A DNA stretch of 64,000 bases from Agapanthus africanus. Lineage: Eukaryota; Streptophyta; Magnoliopsida; Asparagales; Amaryllidaceae. Both the position numbers and the translations under genes were made by a program. The notes below the pieces were generated by a model that saw nothing but the letters and a program-made list of their open reading frames with translations, was not told where the DNA came from and made no database searches. The stretch's first letter is position 1; every line of letters begins with the position of its first letter. Location: contig CM057349.1 in the NCBI GenBank assembly GCA_030015575.1, positions 259,217,077 to 259,281,076 on the forward strand, in the 5' to 3' direction. Below, one piece after another: positions 23,941 through 35,833 of the stretch.

Positions 23941-24559
23941 ATCTCCTACTTGCACTAAGGCCATCTGTTGTAATATCTCATACTCAATGTCATATAGAAG
24001 TCTCTCTAGGGTAAGGCCTTTGTGTGTGGATCCGCCGTGTTATCCTTTGCGTCAACTCTCCTTACCTCAATCCCGTGGAGATCAACCATCTCCCTGATCA
24101 GGTGATACTGTCCTCAGAATATGTCTGGATCGCTGATGGGTCCGGCGTTCCTAGGCCAAAGCCACAACTCCATTGTTGTCACAATAACACTTATTGGATG
24201 CTTAATGGTAGGAGCCATGTTCATCTCATGAACAAGAAATGTCCAGACAGCCACTTTGGCAGCATCGTCGGTAGCGATGTATTCAGCCTTTATCGTCTAG
24301 TTTGCCATGGTATATAGCTTGGAACTTTTCCAACATATCGTCCCTCCACCGAGGTTAAAGAAAATGCCCATGAATGAATTTCAGTCGACTTAATCACTCT
24401 GGAAGCTAGAATTGGTAAAGGACTCCCACTGGAGTTCATCGTTACTAAACACCAAGAACATTTCTTCAGTGCTTCTCAAGTACTTAAGAATGTCCTTTGC
24501 AGCTGTCCAGTGATTCTCCCAAGATCCGATTGATTCCTGATCACTACACCTAGTGAGTC
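23941..24559 (-). pseudogene. Polypurine tract and pol tail remnant of element D
   Basis: Begins with the minus-strand polypurine tract (GTAGGAGAT). It then runs parallel to C 21190-21749 and A 35834-36350, i.e. the RNase H/RT end of a Copia pol. Heavily decayed. The Gypsy element E2 follows directly. Confidence 0.75.
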
Positions 24560-26581
24560 ATATATATAGTCGATGATCTCGCCTCAATAGTATCACGTAC
24601 GATACAGTATATTATATAACATCCTCGAGTCATGAGTGCGGATCTAATATCAATATAAAGCTCGTACGGTAAATCATCGTACGGCATCCCAATAGCTGGG
24701 TACGGGTCAATATCACATTCATCTCATCACATATCCAGTATCACTACCATCATATCACATCACAAACCTCATCGACTCATCTCAACCCCATGTATCATCC
24801 TCAATCCCGTATATGAACACATAGTCCCATACCCATGTGTAGATATACACACCTCTATATACGCACAGATAAATGAAAGAATGCATGCAAGTATATGTGT
24901 ACGTGTATGTATGGGTGCAACCACCACTCTAGGGTTTCGCACTATACTAAACCAATACATCCTTATCACCAATAATACCATTATTACCATCAATAATCCT
25001 AAACAACACATAATAAATATATGTGTGTATACGTATTCATATACATCACCACGGACTGCGGGGGTGCTATACGCCATCCACCCGACTTCTCCCCGTAGAT
25101 ATAAATCTACTCACATTGCTTCTCGTGTGCCAATGCCGATGTCGCTATATTCATCTTCTTCGCCTCAACATCACGTAGGGTACCTACAAGTATATCACAA
25201 CGCTAAAGCACATGAAAATCACATCGGAACCCAAAATAGCACACGCTACGCGCATAGGTAAAAAGCTATCGACTCGCATGTAAACACGATCAATATCCAC
25301 TTGTCGTTGACGTCCAAACGCCACCCGACAGGAATGAATCACCAAATACCAAAATCCATGCTAAAACAAGTCGTAAATCATACGCCAACTCAAGCAAATC
25401 AACCCAGATTTTACCCTAACTGGAACCAGACAAAATTGCACATACCCAGGGTCAAGACTACTGGAAATAGGGCCATGCACCAAAATCGAGACGGTTTCCT
25501 CCTGCTCTGGCCGCAAATTGTGGCCAGAAGGAATTAATTGGCGGTCGGGGTTTGGAGTTGGGGGCTAGGGTTTGGTGTGGTGGTTCCATGGTTCCTGCAC
25601 ATCTCACTGTCAACTCAGTTTTATTTTTGGGGTCTCGGGGTGATAGCAGATTCCTAATTACGATCACAGATTCACAGTTTTCCCCGATATCGATTCCGTA
25701 ATTCCGTATTCTGTGTTCTAGCTTCAGGTTTGGTCCGAAATAACATCACACCAGGGGTTCTAAGGTCACCACCATCCTCAATTTCATCTTTGATTTCAGT
25801 TTACCCTAAACCCTAACTTAAAGTTTCACAAATCCACCAAACGACAACATATCGATATGAAGCTAGAATGGATGCAATAAGAATTGAATTACTAAACTAG
25901 GGGTGCAGAAATTACCTCCTTTGGCAACTCAAGAAAATTCTTGAGTTTCTCAAAGTCCTCCAAATCCAATCTTGCTAGGTTCAATATGTAGCTAGTGAGC
26001 TTGGGAGCAAGTTTTGTGAAGTGGGAATGGGGTTTTGGTGAAGGAAATGAGAGGGATCTATGAAGTGAAGGGGAGGGAGATGAGGGAGCAGGAGCAGGAG
26101 TAGCAGCAGCTCCATGAGAGGGGAGAGAGAAATGGGTGTGAGGAAATGATGGGTATGGTTCAAAAAGTGGGGGTTGACCTAGTCTCTCTCTCTCTCATCA
26201 TCATACTTACTTTTTCCTTTTCTTTTCTTTTCCTTTTTCTTTTCCTTCTCACTCCAATAGTGAACCAAAAAGTACAACCATGGCAACAGAAATGTAACAC
26301 AAGTGTAACAAGTGTGGAAAATGATATGTGCACATTTTTGCACAAAAATGCTAAAAATCCAATTAGCGATTTTTAATCGCGATTAGCACCAAATTAGCAT
26401 ATAACTAATCTTAAAACTTTAAAATGGCATAGTTCCATAAAATACCCTATTTTAGAATTTTCCATAATTTTTCCCCATTTATTTGTATTTAATTATACCG
26501 GAATATTAAAATATTCATTAAAATAATATTAAATTATAAAATTTCCCAAAAATCATATTTTATTATTTTGAAAACGTTACA
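24560..26581 (-). repeat. 3' LTR of Gypsy element E2 (partial)
   Basis: Matches E2's other LTR (32140-33617 plus 44031-44566) at about 98% by eye, ending GAAAACGTTACA at 26581. Only the part next to the polypurine tract is present. It includes the CTGGCCGC hairpin (25505-25527) and an AT-rich tail. The two regions share open frames of identical length (for example 24881-25261 and 32447-32827, or 25301-25537 and 32867-33103). These are mirror shadows of a recent LTR pair, not genes. Confidence 0.88.
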
Positions 26582-26969
26582 ATCTACCCCCCTTAAATAA
26601 ATTCGGTCCCCGAATTTAAATTTAAACCCCCAAATACCAAAATATTTCTATACAATTTCCAAGTCATCGGGGCTCCGAAATCAGCAATACATAAAACGTA
26701 TCATAGCGCAATGCATGCGCATGAGTACTGAGCAGATAACTCAAAAGCAACACTCCATCAAGCATCCCGCAATCATCGGAGTCATGGTAAAGACAAAAAT
26801 GTCGAATCCAATACAAAACCAATATAATATAGATCAGAACTATACATGTAGACATCCAATCTATACATGTAAATAGCTGATGTAAATGCATGCCCAATTT
26901 TTTTTGAGTCGCTGTGCGATGCGCGTAACACTACACAGTGGCGGACGTTTTTCATAAGAAAATAACTAT

Positions 26970-26973
26970 ATAC

Positions 26974-27020
<47 letters not shown>
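26970..27020. repeat. (TA)n microsatellite
   Basis: About 24 TA units in the E2 interior. Confidence 0.95.
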
Positions 27021-27023
<3 letters not shown>

Positions 27024-27299
27024 TTTGTTTAATAGGTACGTTCCGCCGTTTTTTAAAAGCAATTTAGAAGGGTTTCCTTGTTTTTAAAACGTTTCGTGTC
27101 ATATCGGACACGTAGGTATATATATATATCGAGACCATAGCTTGCTCTTTGGAATCCCTTCGAACTTTCAATGCATGCAAAATATATCCAGGTACTGTCT
27201 TCTGACTAGTCCTGCTCGGCACAAAACGAATATCAAATATCATAGAAAGGTACTGCTCCAAAAGGAATAAATCCCAAAATTGCACATAACACCACCCTA

Positions 27300-27750
27300 T
27301 GCGTCTGGTGCGCACGGAAATCAAAATCCATATATGTGCCATACAGGTGCACAAAACAACATCTAGGTGCAACGGGTGTGCACGAAGCATCTGTCATAGG
27401 CAACGTGTGCGCCTGACAGCCAAAAACCGGTGCATCTGACATGCACGAAGAATCTCGATTTAGTGCATCGGGTGTGCACCAAAATCGAATCTCAAAACAT
27501 GCGCCCAACATGCGCGAAAATCCAAATCGGTGCATCTATCATGCACGAATGAAAATCTAAACCCTGCGCACTCAACATGCACGGAATCACAAAATCCAAT
27601 AGCAAACGTCGAACATGCGTAAGTCCAATCGAAAGCACGGAGTGCAAAAATCATAAATATCAGGGTCAAGTCGACGATATATAGTGCGGCTCAATCAAAA
27701 TCAAGTGTACCGCGATGGAAAATCTCACAACCGTGTGCATCAGCGTGCAC
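27300..27750. repeat. ~34-bp-period array of mini-hairpins in E2
   Basis: At least eight short inverted repeats spaced 31-39 bp: for example GTGCAT-CTGAC-ATGCAC (27430), GTGCA-TCGGGTG-TGCAC (27463), GTGCAT-CTATC-ATGCAC (27530), GCAC-GGA-GTGC (27637) and GTGCA-TCAGCG-TGCAC (27735). Spacers are A-rich and not conserved. Several stem variants keep the pairing. Confidence 0.75.
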
Positions 27751-30020
27751 AATCAAATCAAAACACTAAAAGTACATGAAAACTACGCTGGAAGCTTAAA
27801 TCAAATCACCGGCATAAAATAGGTATGAAATCACAATCAATACCTCAAGAATAATAACTCTGCACAAAATATGAATACCTAGTAAGTGCAACCATGGTGC
27901 AAGAAAACAAATACCATGAAACTCAGTCATCAAAACTAAATCATGCAAACAGAACGCCCAAAATACCGAAATCCAAGATGACGGATACGTGATAATCAAA
28001 TCACAAAATCACAAATCATAAATCATAAATACCGTCGTCGGTATATCCTCCTTCGAGGTCGAGAAGGTGCCGGTACATCCAATGCTAGCGGCGCAAGATA
28101 TCCACTTGCCTCAAGCTCGCGGCTGGCATCCTCTGCCTCTGGTTCCTTATCTTCTCTGTGGATTACCAATCTCGCAATCCATCGGCTCATCGGCCCGGTC
28201 AGGTGTGCAAACAGGAACGATTCCGTTCTGGCACCTTTCAGGTCATCACTCGGTCTATCCTCACGACCGCTCGTAAAGCAGCACATCACGCATCTGCTCC
28301 TGGTGCAAATCTTATTGCAGCAGTGTACTGGAAGGAATCCTACTCAAGGTCTCTTCTGATCTTTCCTAAGCCAAACTGTACGGAGGCTGGTACTCTGGCA
28401 TAATCTTTTCTCGCTCTCTGGACATTTGCGTCCTTAGTACAACATCTCCTCGGAAGCTGGTCTCATCCCTGCGCCTCTGTACGCATATCCGACCTTTAAT
28501 CTTAACGGGGTGTAGTAACAGCTCGTCGGCATCTCACACGAACTTCTTGTCCCGCTTGCCTGTATCATCAACCATTTCGACATCGCGTCTCTATCTGCGC
28601 ACTGCAATGTCCTCGGCTACGGTCCCTCCGAAGTCTCTAACACGGACTCGAAATCACGAACTCGGTATCTTCGTCACTCAGTAGGAGATATCTAGCCGAT
28701 CACGTCCTCAACGTGCATATCGCATCTCTAACGTCGGCGGAGTGGAACGTCATCTCGTCGAAATCTCATGCGAACTCTTTACTCCACTCTGCTTCAATAT
28801 CGACTGATTCGGACTCATCTCATCGTGGCTACACAGACTGCGCTCCAACGGCTACACTCGTATCTGGAGTCTCCCAAGCAGTGTCCCATCACATGATATC
28901 CGAATGATGTCGAATCATCCGATCGACTCGTCAGAACCTCATAATCCCCCAAGAGCTCAACATCTCGGGTACAGTTTAATAGTATCGAGTACATACCACA
29001 ACATCGGTGGTCCAGCCGTAGAAGGGCAAACCCAAGCCTCACTAATGGCGCCGCGGAACTGCCGCAAACCCTAGGGTTCAAAGGCTTTCACACGGTCGTT
29101 ACGTCGAGTTAGGGTTTCATTCTTCTAGAGGGTCCATAGAATCGCTTGCATGTCTTTCTGAATACTTTAAACTTAGAAAATGGGTTCCTGACATTCGATC
29201 GTCTCAATCAACTCTCAACGAACCTGCGTGAAGTCGCCTCTAGCTGGAATCAATCTACCTGATGACCTCGCATCGGGGTAAGCGAACGAACCACATGTCT
29301 TAGTCATTAATCCTCGGTGACTAGCGACTCACTATCATATCTCTAAGAATATGCTCATGCTACAGTAGCTCCATTCATCGGGGCGATATCTCATCATTTG
29401 CAGCAGCAACTGGCTCATTCGTCTATACGCTAAACAGCGCCTCAATCACCCTGGATAAGCGATATATCGATGGTCATCACATCCTGGCTGGCCTCTATCA
29501 GTGGCTCAATCCTCTGGTGCCGATCAGCACATCCAGAAATCTCGTAAAAGCGATCAATCCAACGCTCATGGCGTGAAAACACAATAAGACGACTCCTCAA
29601 TATGCAATCGTATGTTTCTGGAATCACGCCCTGGTCAGTCCTCGTCCATGACGAGCTCGTGCTGACGCAACTCGAGCCGTAGCTCACTTTGCCCGTGCAA
29701 TCGTGGCGGCAAAACCATAACCAGTATCGATGAGGATAGATCATAGGAAGGAATATAACACGGTGCAAGGAAATGTACAACCTAAGGTTTCTTAAGCGGA
29801 GTGGCGTGTCGTAAGTATGCCGCGGAACATACCCACGGTACGTCACTCTACTTCAGTCACCTATTCCATCAACCAAGGGTCATCCTACGCGACGAAAGTT
29901 CGGGTCTAATACCCCCTCGACTAAGTCTAAGTTCCGTAAGGTCAAGCCTAAGTTTCGTATATAAATAACGCCCTAGGCTCTACATAGTCAAACTTAGACT
30001 CGAACCAAGATCAACCTAGC

Positions 30021-30032
30021 GCTCTGATACCA
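30021..30032 (-). other. Primer-binding site of E2
   Basis: Minus strand TGGTATCAGAGC, four bases from the LTR end, which is TGTCACGACC in window orientation. Confidence 0.9.
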
Positions 30033-30036
30033 ACTT

Positions 30037-32081
30037 TGTCACGACCTGAAAGAGCACGTGACTGGCCCTTGAACCATATGAAGTCTATAGGACCCTATCT
30101 GACCCAAGTAAGCCAAAAACCCAGAAATCTAAAACCATTTAAAGAGTAAATAAGAGAAACCGGTTTTAAGAAGTAAAGAAATCATGTTTCAAAAATCAAA
30201 GTTTTTAAATAACTAAGCCGAATATGCATTTTTAAAATGTGTAACCTTTCCTGAAAATTTCGGCAGAGTTTCCTTTGTAAAAACTGGCCCCGAACGGGGT
30301 ACAACAAGAATAATATATATGAAATGATAAAAGGCATCCCCAAGCGGGAGCTAGCTCTTCGTCAATCGACGGTCACAACCACGTAAGCAATAATAATATA
30401 CAACGCCAAAGGGCGAGGATCAAAACCCAAAAAGAACTCAAAACAGCCAGAAAACCGTAATACTACAAGCGCGACTCTAAAGTCGAAATAATACTACACT
30501 GTTTTCTAAGTCTGAACAATATACAAGTTTTGGTTGATGGAACTTCTAGATACAATGAATAATACATGTACAATGGCGGTTCTGATACAAAAGAACCCAC
30601 CTACCTAAGCAAGTCACCCATGAAGAAGCAGTGTGCCAGAAATGCCGCTATGGAATCTGTACGGCAAAACCTGCAAGAACTGTGGCACAACGGGGGTGAG
30701 TTGCCAACTCGTGAATAGAAAATATCTACAAGCAGAGATCGAATGCATGACCCATCCTAGGTCAATACGATCAAGTATAAATAAACCTCAATATGAACAA
30801 GTCTGAATAATGCTAAACTGGCAAGGAAATCTCTATGCATGAGTGTAGTGCCAAGTGCTCGTGCTAGTGCCTCAGGTAATAACATATCATAAATGTGAGG
30901 TATGATCAACGTAATCAAATCTGCATGTACGTGGATCCCGTCCACTCGTCACCCAATGAGAATAACCATCATGCATGTAAATATCATAAAGCATGTGCAT
31001 GGGAATAATATGAGGATATAAACCATCTGTGTCCATCGTGACACGTCAAAATCATGGAACCGGAGTGCCCAGCATCGACACTCAAAAACATCATGAAAAC
31101 TGTGCCCAGCATCGGCACGTAAATCCTCATATATCGGGCTCCGTCAGTCCGGATCGGCCCACGGGCTCTGTCTGCGGTATCGGCCCTCGGCCCCTGCAGT
31201 ACGCCCATATCCATCTATCGACTCTGGTCAGTATCCTCCGGATAACCGCCAGGTCCAACCAATCACCGGTAGGTACTCGCCACCCTGCCAGGCTCATCGT
31301 CTACTCCACGAAAAACATTTCTTGCCCCGGGGAACCATACCGGGTCCACCATGTACCCGCAATCGGCCTCATCCGCCTCCTCGAATCGGGTTTCACATGT
31401 CGCTCTCAGCACCGAGAAAACACATGGTGGACGCACTGAAATATCATATCAAGGGTAACCGGGTTTTAAAACAATTACATATTCTCTTTTTGAAACACCC
31501 ACGGTTCCCAAAAACCAGAAATATCTTGGAAACAACATATCTCAATGCGTATAATTAGAAAGCATGATGTATGCGACATGTAAAGAAATGTAAGCGACAT
31601 ACACTGAATGCAACAGTACTACAGTGTAGTGACATGGCAATTATCGATGATGAAGTGTGTGAGCCGGCAAACAAGTATACGTGGAACGTACGCATCATCG
31701 ATAATGGTGCTGGTGTCCTAGCAGCATGACTGAAATATATCAACAATACAAGCGATGCAATGCAAATGGCATGAATATGCGGAATCGAATAATCAAAGCA
31801 ACAGTAGAGAACCTGCCTCAATAGCTATATCATGCAACCTTGCCTTTTGAAATAAGACGAATCAGAGCTTTTGGTAAAATAAGGGCTACGGTGTTTTAAG
31901 AAAAGATGCGTCTTTTGAAAATATCCGTATAAACCCTTTTGCCTATCTTTAAAATATCCCCAATTCGTTTGTTTTGAAATAGGTATGACTCGGGTCTAGT
32001 GTAACGCCTACTATGTGGACTACGAACCCAACAATCAAGTCAATCGGGAGGGATATGGAAACCACCTAAATCTGAGTCGAT

Positions 32082-32137
<56 letters not shown>

Positions 32138-33617
32138 GGTGATCTCGCCTCAATAGTATCACGTACGATACAGTATATCATATAACATCCTCGAGTCATG
32201 AGTGCGGATCTAACATCAATATAAAGCTCGTACGGTAAATCGTCGTACGGCATCCCAATAGCTGGGTATGGGTCAATATCACATTCATCTCATCACATAT
32301 CCGGTATCACTACCATCATATCACATCACAAACCTCATCGACTCATCTCAACCCTATGTATCATCCTCAATCCCGTATATGAACATATAGTCCCATACCC
32401 ATGTGTAGATATACACACCTCTATATGCGCACAGATAAATGAAAGAATGCATGCAAGTATATGTATACGTGTATGTGTGGGTGCAACCACCACTCTAGGG
32501 TTTCACACTATACTAAACCAATACATCCTTATCACCAATAATACCATTATTACCATCAATAATCCTAAACAACACATAATAAATATATGTGTGTATACGT
32601 ATTCGTATACATCACCACGGACTGCGGGGGTGCTATACGCCATCCACCCGACTTCTCCCCGTAGATATATCTCTACTCACATTGCTTCTCGTGTGCCAAT
32701 GCCGATGTTGCTATCTTCATCTTCTTCGCCTCAACATCACGTAGGGTACCTACAAGTATATCACAACGCTAAAGCACATGAAAATCACATCGGAACCGAA
32801 AATAGCACACGCTACTCGCATAGGTAAAAACCTATCGACTCGCATGTAAACACGATCAATATCCACTTGTCGTTGACGTCCAAACGCCACCCGACAGGAA
32901 TGAATCACCAAATACCAAAATCCATGCTAAAACAAGTCGTAAATCATACGCCAACTCAAGCAAATCAACCCAGATTTTACCCTAACTGGAACCAGACAAA
33001 ATTGCACATACCCAGGGTCAAGACTACTGGAAATAGGGCCATGCACCAAAATCGAGACGGTTTCCTCCTGCTCTGGCCGCAAATTGCGGCCAGAAGGAAT
33101 TAATTGGCAGCCGGGGTTTGGAGTTGGGGGCTAGGGTTTGGTGTGGTGGTTCCATGGTGCCTGCACATCTCACTATCAACTCAGTTTTATTTTTGGGGTC
33201 TCGGGGTGATAGCAGATTCCTAATTACGATCACAGATTCACAGTTTTCCCCGATATCGATTCCGTAATTCCGTATTCTGTGTTCTAGCTTCAGGTTTGGT
33301 CCGAAATAACATCACACCAGGGGTTCTAAGGTCACCACCATCCTCAATTTCATCTTTGATTTCAGTTTTACCCTAAACCCTAACTTAAAGTTTCACAAAT
33401 CCACCAAACGACAACATATCGACATGAAGCTAGAATGGATGCAATAAGAATTGAATTACTAAACTAGGGGTGCAGAAATTACCTCCTTTGGCAACTCAAG
33501 AAAATTCTTGAGTTGCTCAAAGTCCTCCAAATCCAATCTTGCTAGGTTCAATGTGTAGCTAGTGAGCTTGGGAGCAAGTTTTGTGAAGTGGGAATGGGGT
33601 TTTGGTGAGGGAAATGA
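30037..33617 (-). repeat. 5' LTR of Gypsy element E2, main piece
   Basis: From TGTCACGACC at 30037 to the insertion point of A. It includes CTGTGGCACAACGGGGGTG (30680-30698; the shared block of I and F reversed), the GTGTCGATG-type region (31040-31110), the (CA)n(TA)n tract (32087-32135), and the CTGGCCGC hairpin (33072-33094). Noncoding. Confidence 0.88.
32087..32135. repeat. (CA)n(TA)n compound microsatellite
   Basis: About 7 CA units followed by about 17 TA units inside the E2 LTR. Confidence 0.95.
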
Positions 33618-35833
33618 TGTAGGGTTCCTAGGCACTCTCAAGAGGTCTCACAAGGCATCAACCATGCCAATTTGAAAATTTACGGGTGCCGAGAAACCCT
33701 AACAAGATCGTTGGCTAGATTATTAGGCGACAAAACGAGCTAGTTAACATCTTAACTACAAGAATACGGAAATACAACCTTTGTAGATCTGGTTCTCCAC
33801 CTCCATGGCTCCGCGATGATGTCTCCTCGCTGTATAAATCGGATCTTGGGCTCTAGCGTCGGCTTCATCGGAGTAAAAGCGGGATAGGTCATCGACGACG
33901 TGCCGAAGATGATCTACGTCGAGGCATCGCTAGATCAAGCTCCAACTTCACCAAGTCAAGAAAACTTGTGAAGGAAACACACTCTACTACTTGGCAAGAG
34001 GTAGAGGATGAAGAAATATGAAGTGGGTTTACTTTAGAATTGGATTTCTCACTCATTTTCACATTCCACCATTGTTGGTAGAAAGCTTTCTTCAATGAAG
34101 AAGATGAAGAAGAAGAAGAAAGAATATCATAAGTATTATCCAAAATGAATAATAAAATGAATACTTATCATATCCTAACCTTGGTTAGGTGTAGAGAATA
34201 GACTAGGGTTAAATGGAGTGGTTAGGGTTAAGCATGAGACAAAATGGTCACTTTGGTCAAATGTTCAAGAAGCTTCAACTAGAAAACAAATTAAGCCACC
34301 ATTTTCCCTTTATGCTTATCATTTTCAAAATGAATAACTAAATAAGATAAATCAAAAAGAAAACAAAACCCTAACCATTCATATAACCATGGTTTAGTCT
34401 TTACACAAACCCAAGTTAGCATGCATCATCAAACATGATACAAACTTGTGTACAAAAGTATATCACATATACAATGTGCACAAACCAAGTGAGAAAATCC
34501 ATTTAAAGTGAACCAATACTAGTTAATGCAAAGTAGTATATCAAATATATTATTATGCATTAAATCATTAAATCAACACTTGATTTAACGATCCGGTTAT
34601 ATCGCATATAACCGACTAGTATCCAATGTATCGGCTTATCGAATCAACCCTTGATTCGATAACTAGGTTATATCGCATACAACCAATCGATACATTCATC
34701 GCGAGAATGAAATACGGTATCACATACATGCATTATTCTCGGTCCCGCACATATCTCATATGCGCTCCAATTTCGTTTCTCTTGAGCCAGGAAACCTCTG
34801 TGTAGGACTCTAAAGACTCGTTAATACGCCGGCAGCAGGTGATGATCATATCAAACACCCACAAGCCGCAAGCGGTCTGCTAAATGTAACGGCCACCCGG
34901 GTATTGAGCGATCAGAAGATCGACGAGCAAGCCCGCTCACACTCTAGTGAATCCAACCAGTAACACTACCGTACAGTCCGGTCTGATCGTCTGATATGTC
35001 GCATATCTCGCCTAGGGGTGGTAAACGTCAGACCCCAATAGCTCGATAAGTCGTGTCGATATGAGGTCTATAACAATTCGAGAAACTACTGGTAACACTT
35101 ACCAGTAAATCTCAGCAACCCTGGCCAGGGATTTCCTGATATAGCCAATCGAACACAGCGCAACATCAACCCCCTATACCGGGAGAGACGAATCCCCTCC
35201 TATCGCTCATTGCCTCCATGTGACTCGGGACTGTACCCAAAAACCACCGTTTTGCACGCCCTCTTGGACGTGGTAAGATGGAAATCAAAGCACAGTGGGA
35301 ACCACACAAGACTCTATGACGATCTCGGGTCAACAGACTACTCTGTACCAGTGTCACCAGAGAACTGCCATCTGACGTAAGGTATAATACCATCTGGGAG
35401 TTCTCGGCGAGTCCGTCCAGTGTACCCAGTCTCTACTGAGCACCCGTATATCATCTCTGATGTCAAACACCAATGGATATGGGATCATCCATCGCCCATC
35501 TGTATGGGTCGAGAAGGTATACGCTAGTCTACTCTGGTATATCGATGCCCCGTCTCGATACACCCACGACTAGGGACCTTGAAGGATGTACTTATGGACT
35601 ACCATGTCCCCACTAGTATGATCCGCATCATAGTCCAGATAGTCAAGTATACATCCTAAGGGCTTTACCAACATGTAACAGAGAGACAATCAGTATACAC
35701 GTTAAGGTAAAGAGTAACCAGATAGCATACTATCATGTCGAGCAAGAAAGTCCTCCCTATATATGTCCAAGCATCCACTACAATATACATCCTATGTATA
35801 GTAATGGCCTCTAGGGCATACATATAACTAACA
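33618..35833 (-). repeat. 3' LTR of element A
   Basis: TGTAGGGTTCC...ATAACTAACA, 2.2 kb. Followed by the minus-strand polypurine tract AAGTGGGAGATTG. The core GTACAGTCCGGTC is near 34972. Confidence 0.95.

Larger units (their letters stand above)
26582..30020 (-). other. Interior of E2, no recognisable pol
   Basis: About 3.4 kb. From the polypurine side: AT-rich DNA with a (TA)n tract (26970-27020), the mini-hairpin array (about 27300-27750), a GC-richer stretch at 28.02-28.97 kb with open frames of up to 88 codons on the minus strand, a ~200 bp block shared with Copia leaders (28975-29185), then sequence to the primer-binding site. A weak gag-like similarity to F (TRTDQG versus TRTDQN, minus strand near 29.65 kb) sits where gag would start. 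I see no zinc knuckle, protease, RT or integrase motif. Confidence 0.65.

Noticed and set aside
24881-25261. 126-codon open frame repeated at 32447-32827 with near-identical sequence
   Set aside because: Both lie at the same place in the two LTRs of E2. The similarity reflects the recent LTR pair, and the frame is not kept in E1.
27300-27750. Possible CRISPR-like array
   Set aside because: Repeats are imperfect, 12-17 bp, with very short spacers, inside a plant retrotransposon; reported as a mini-hairpin array instead.
28023-28289. 88-codon minus-strand frame in E2 as a possible host or pol gene
   Set aside because: Biased, low-complexity composition; no motif of gag, protease, RT, RNase H or integrase could be recognised.
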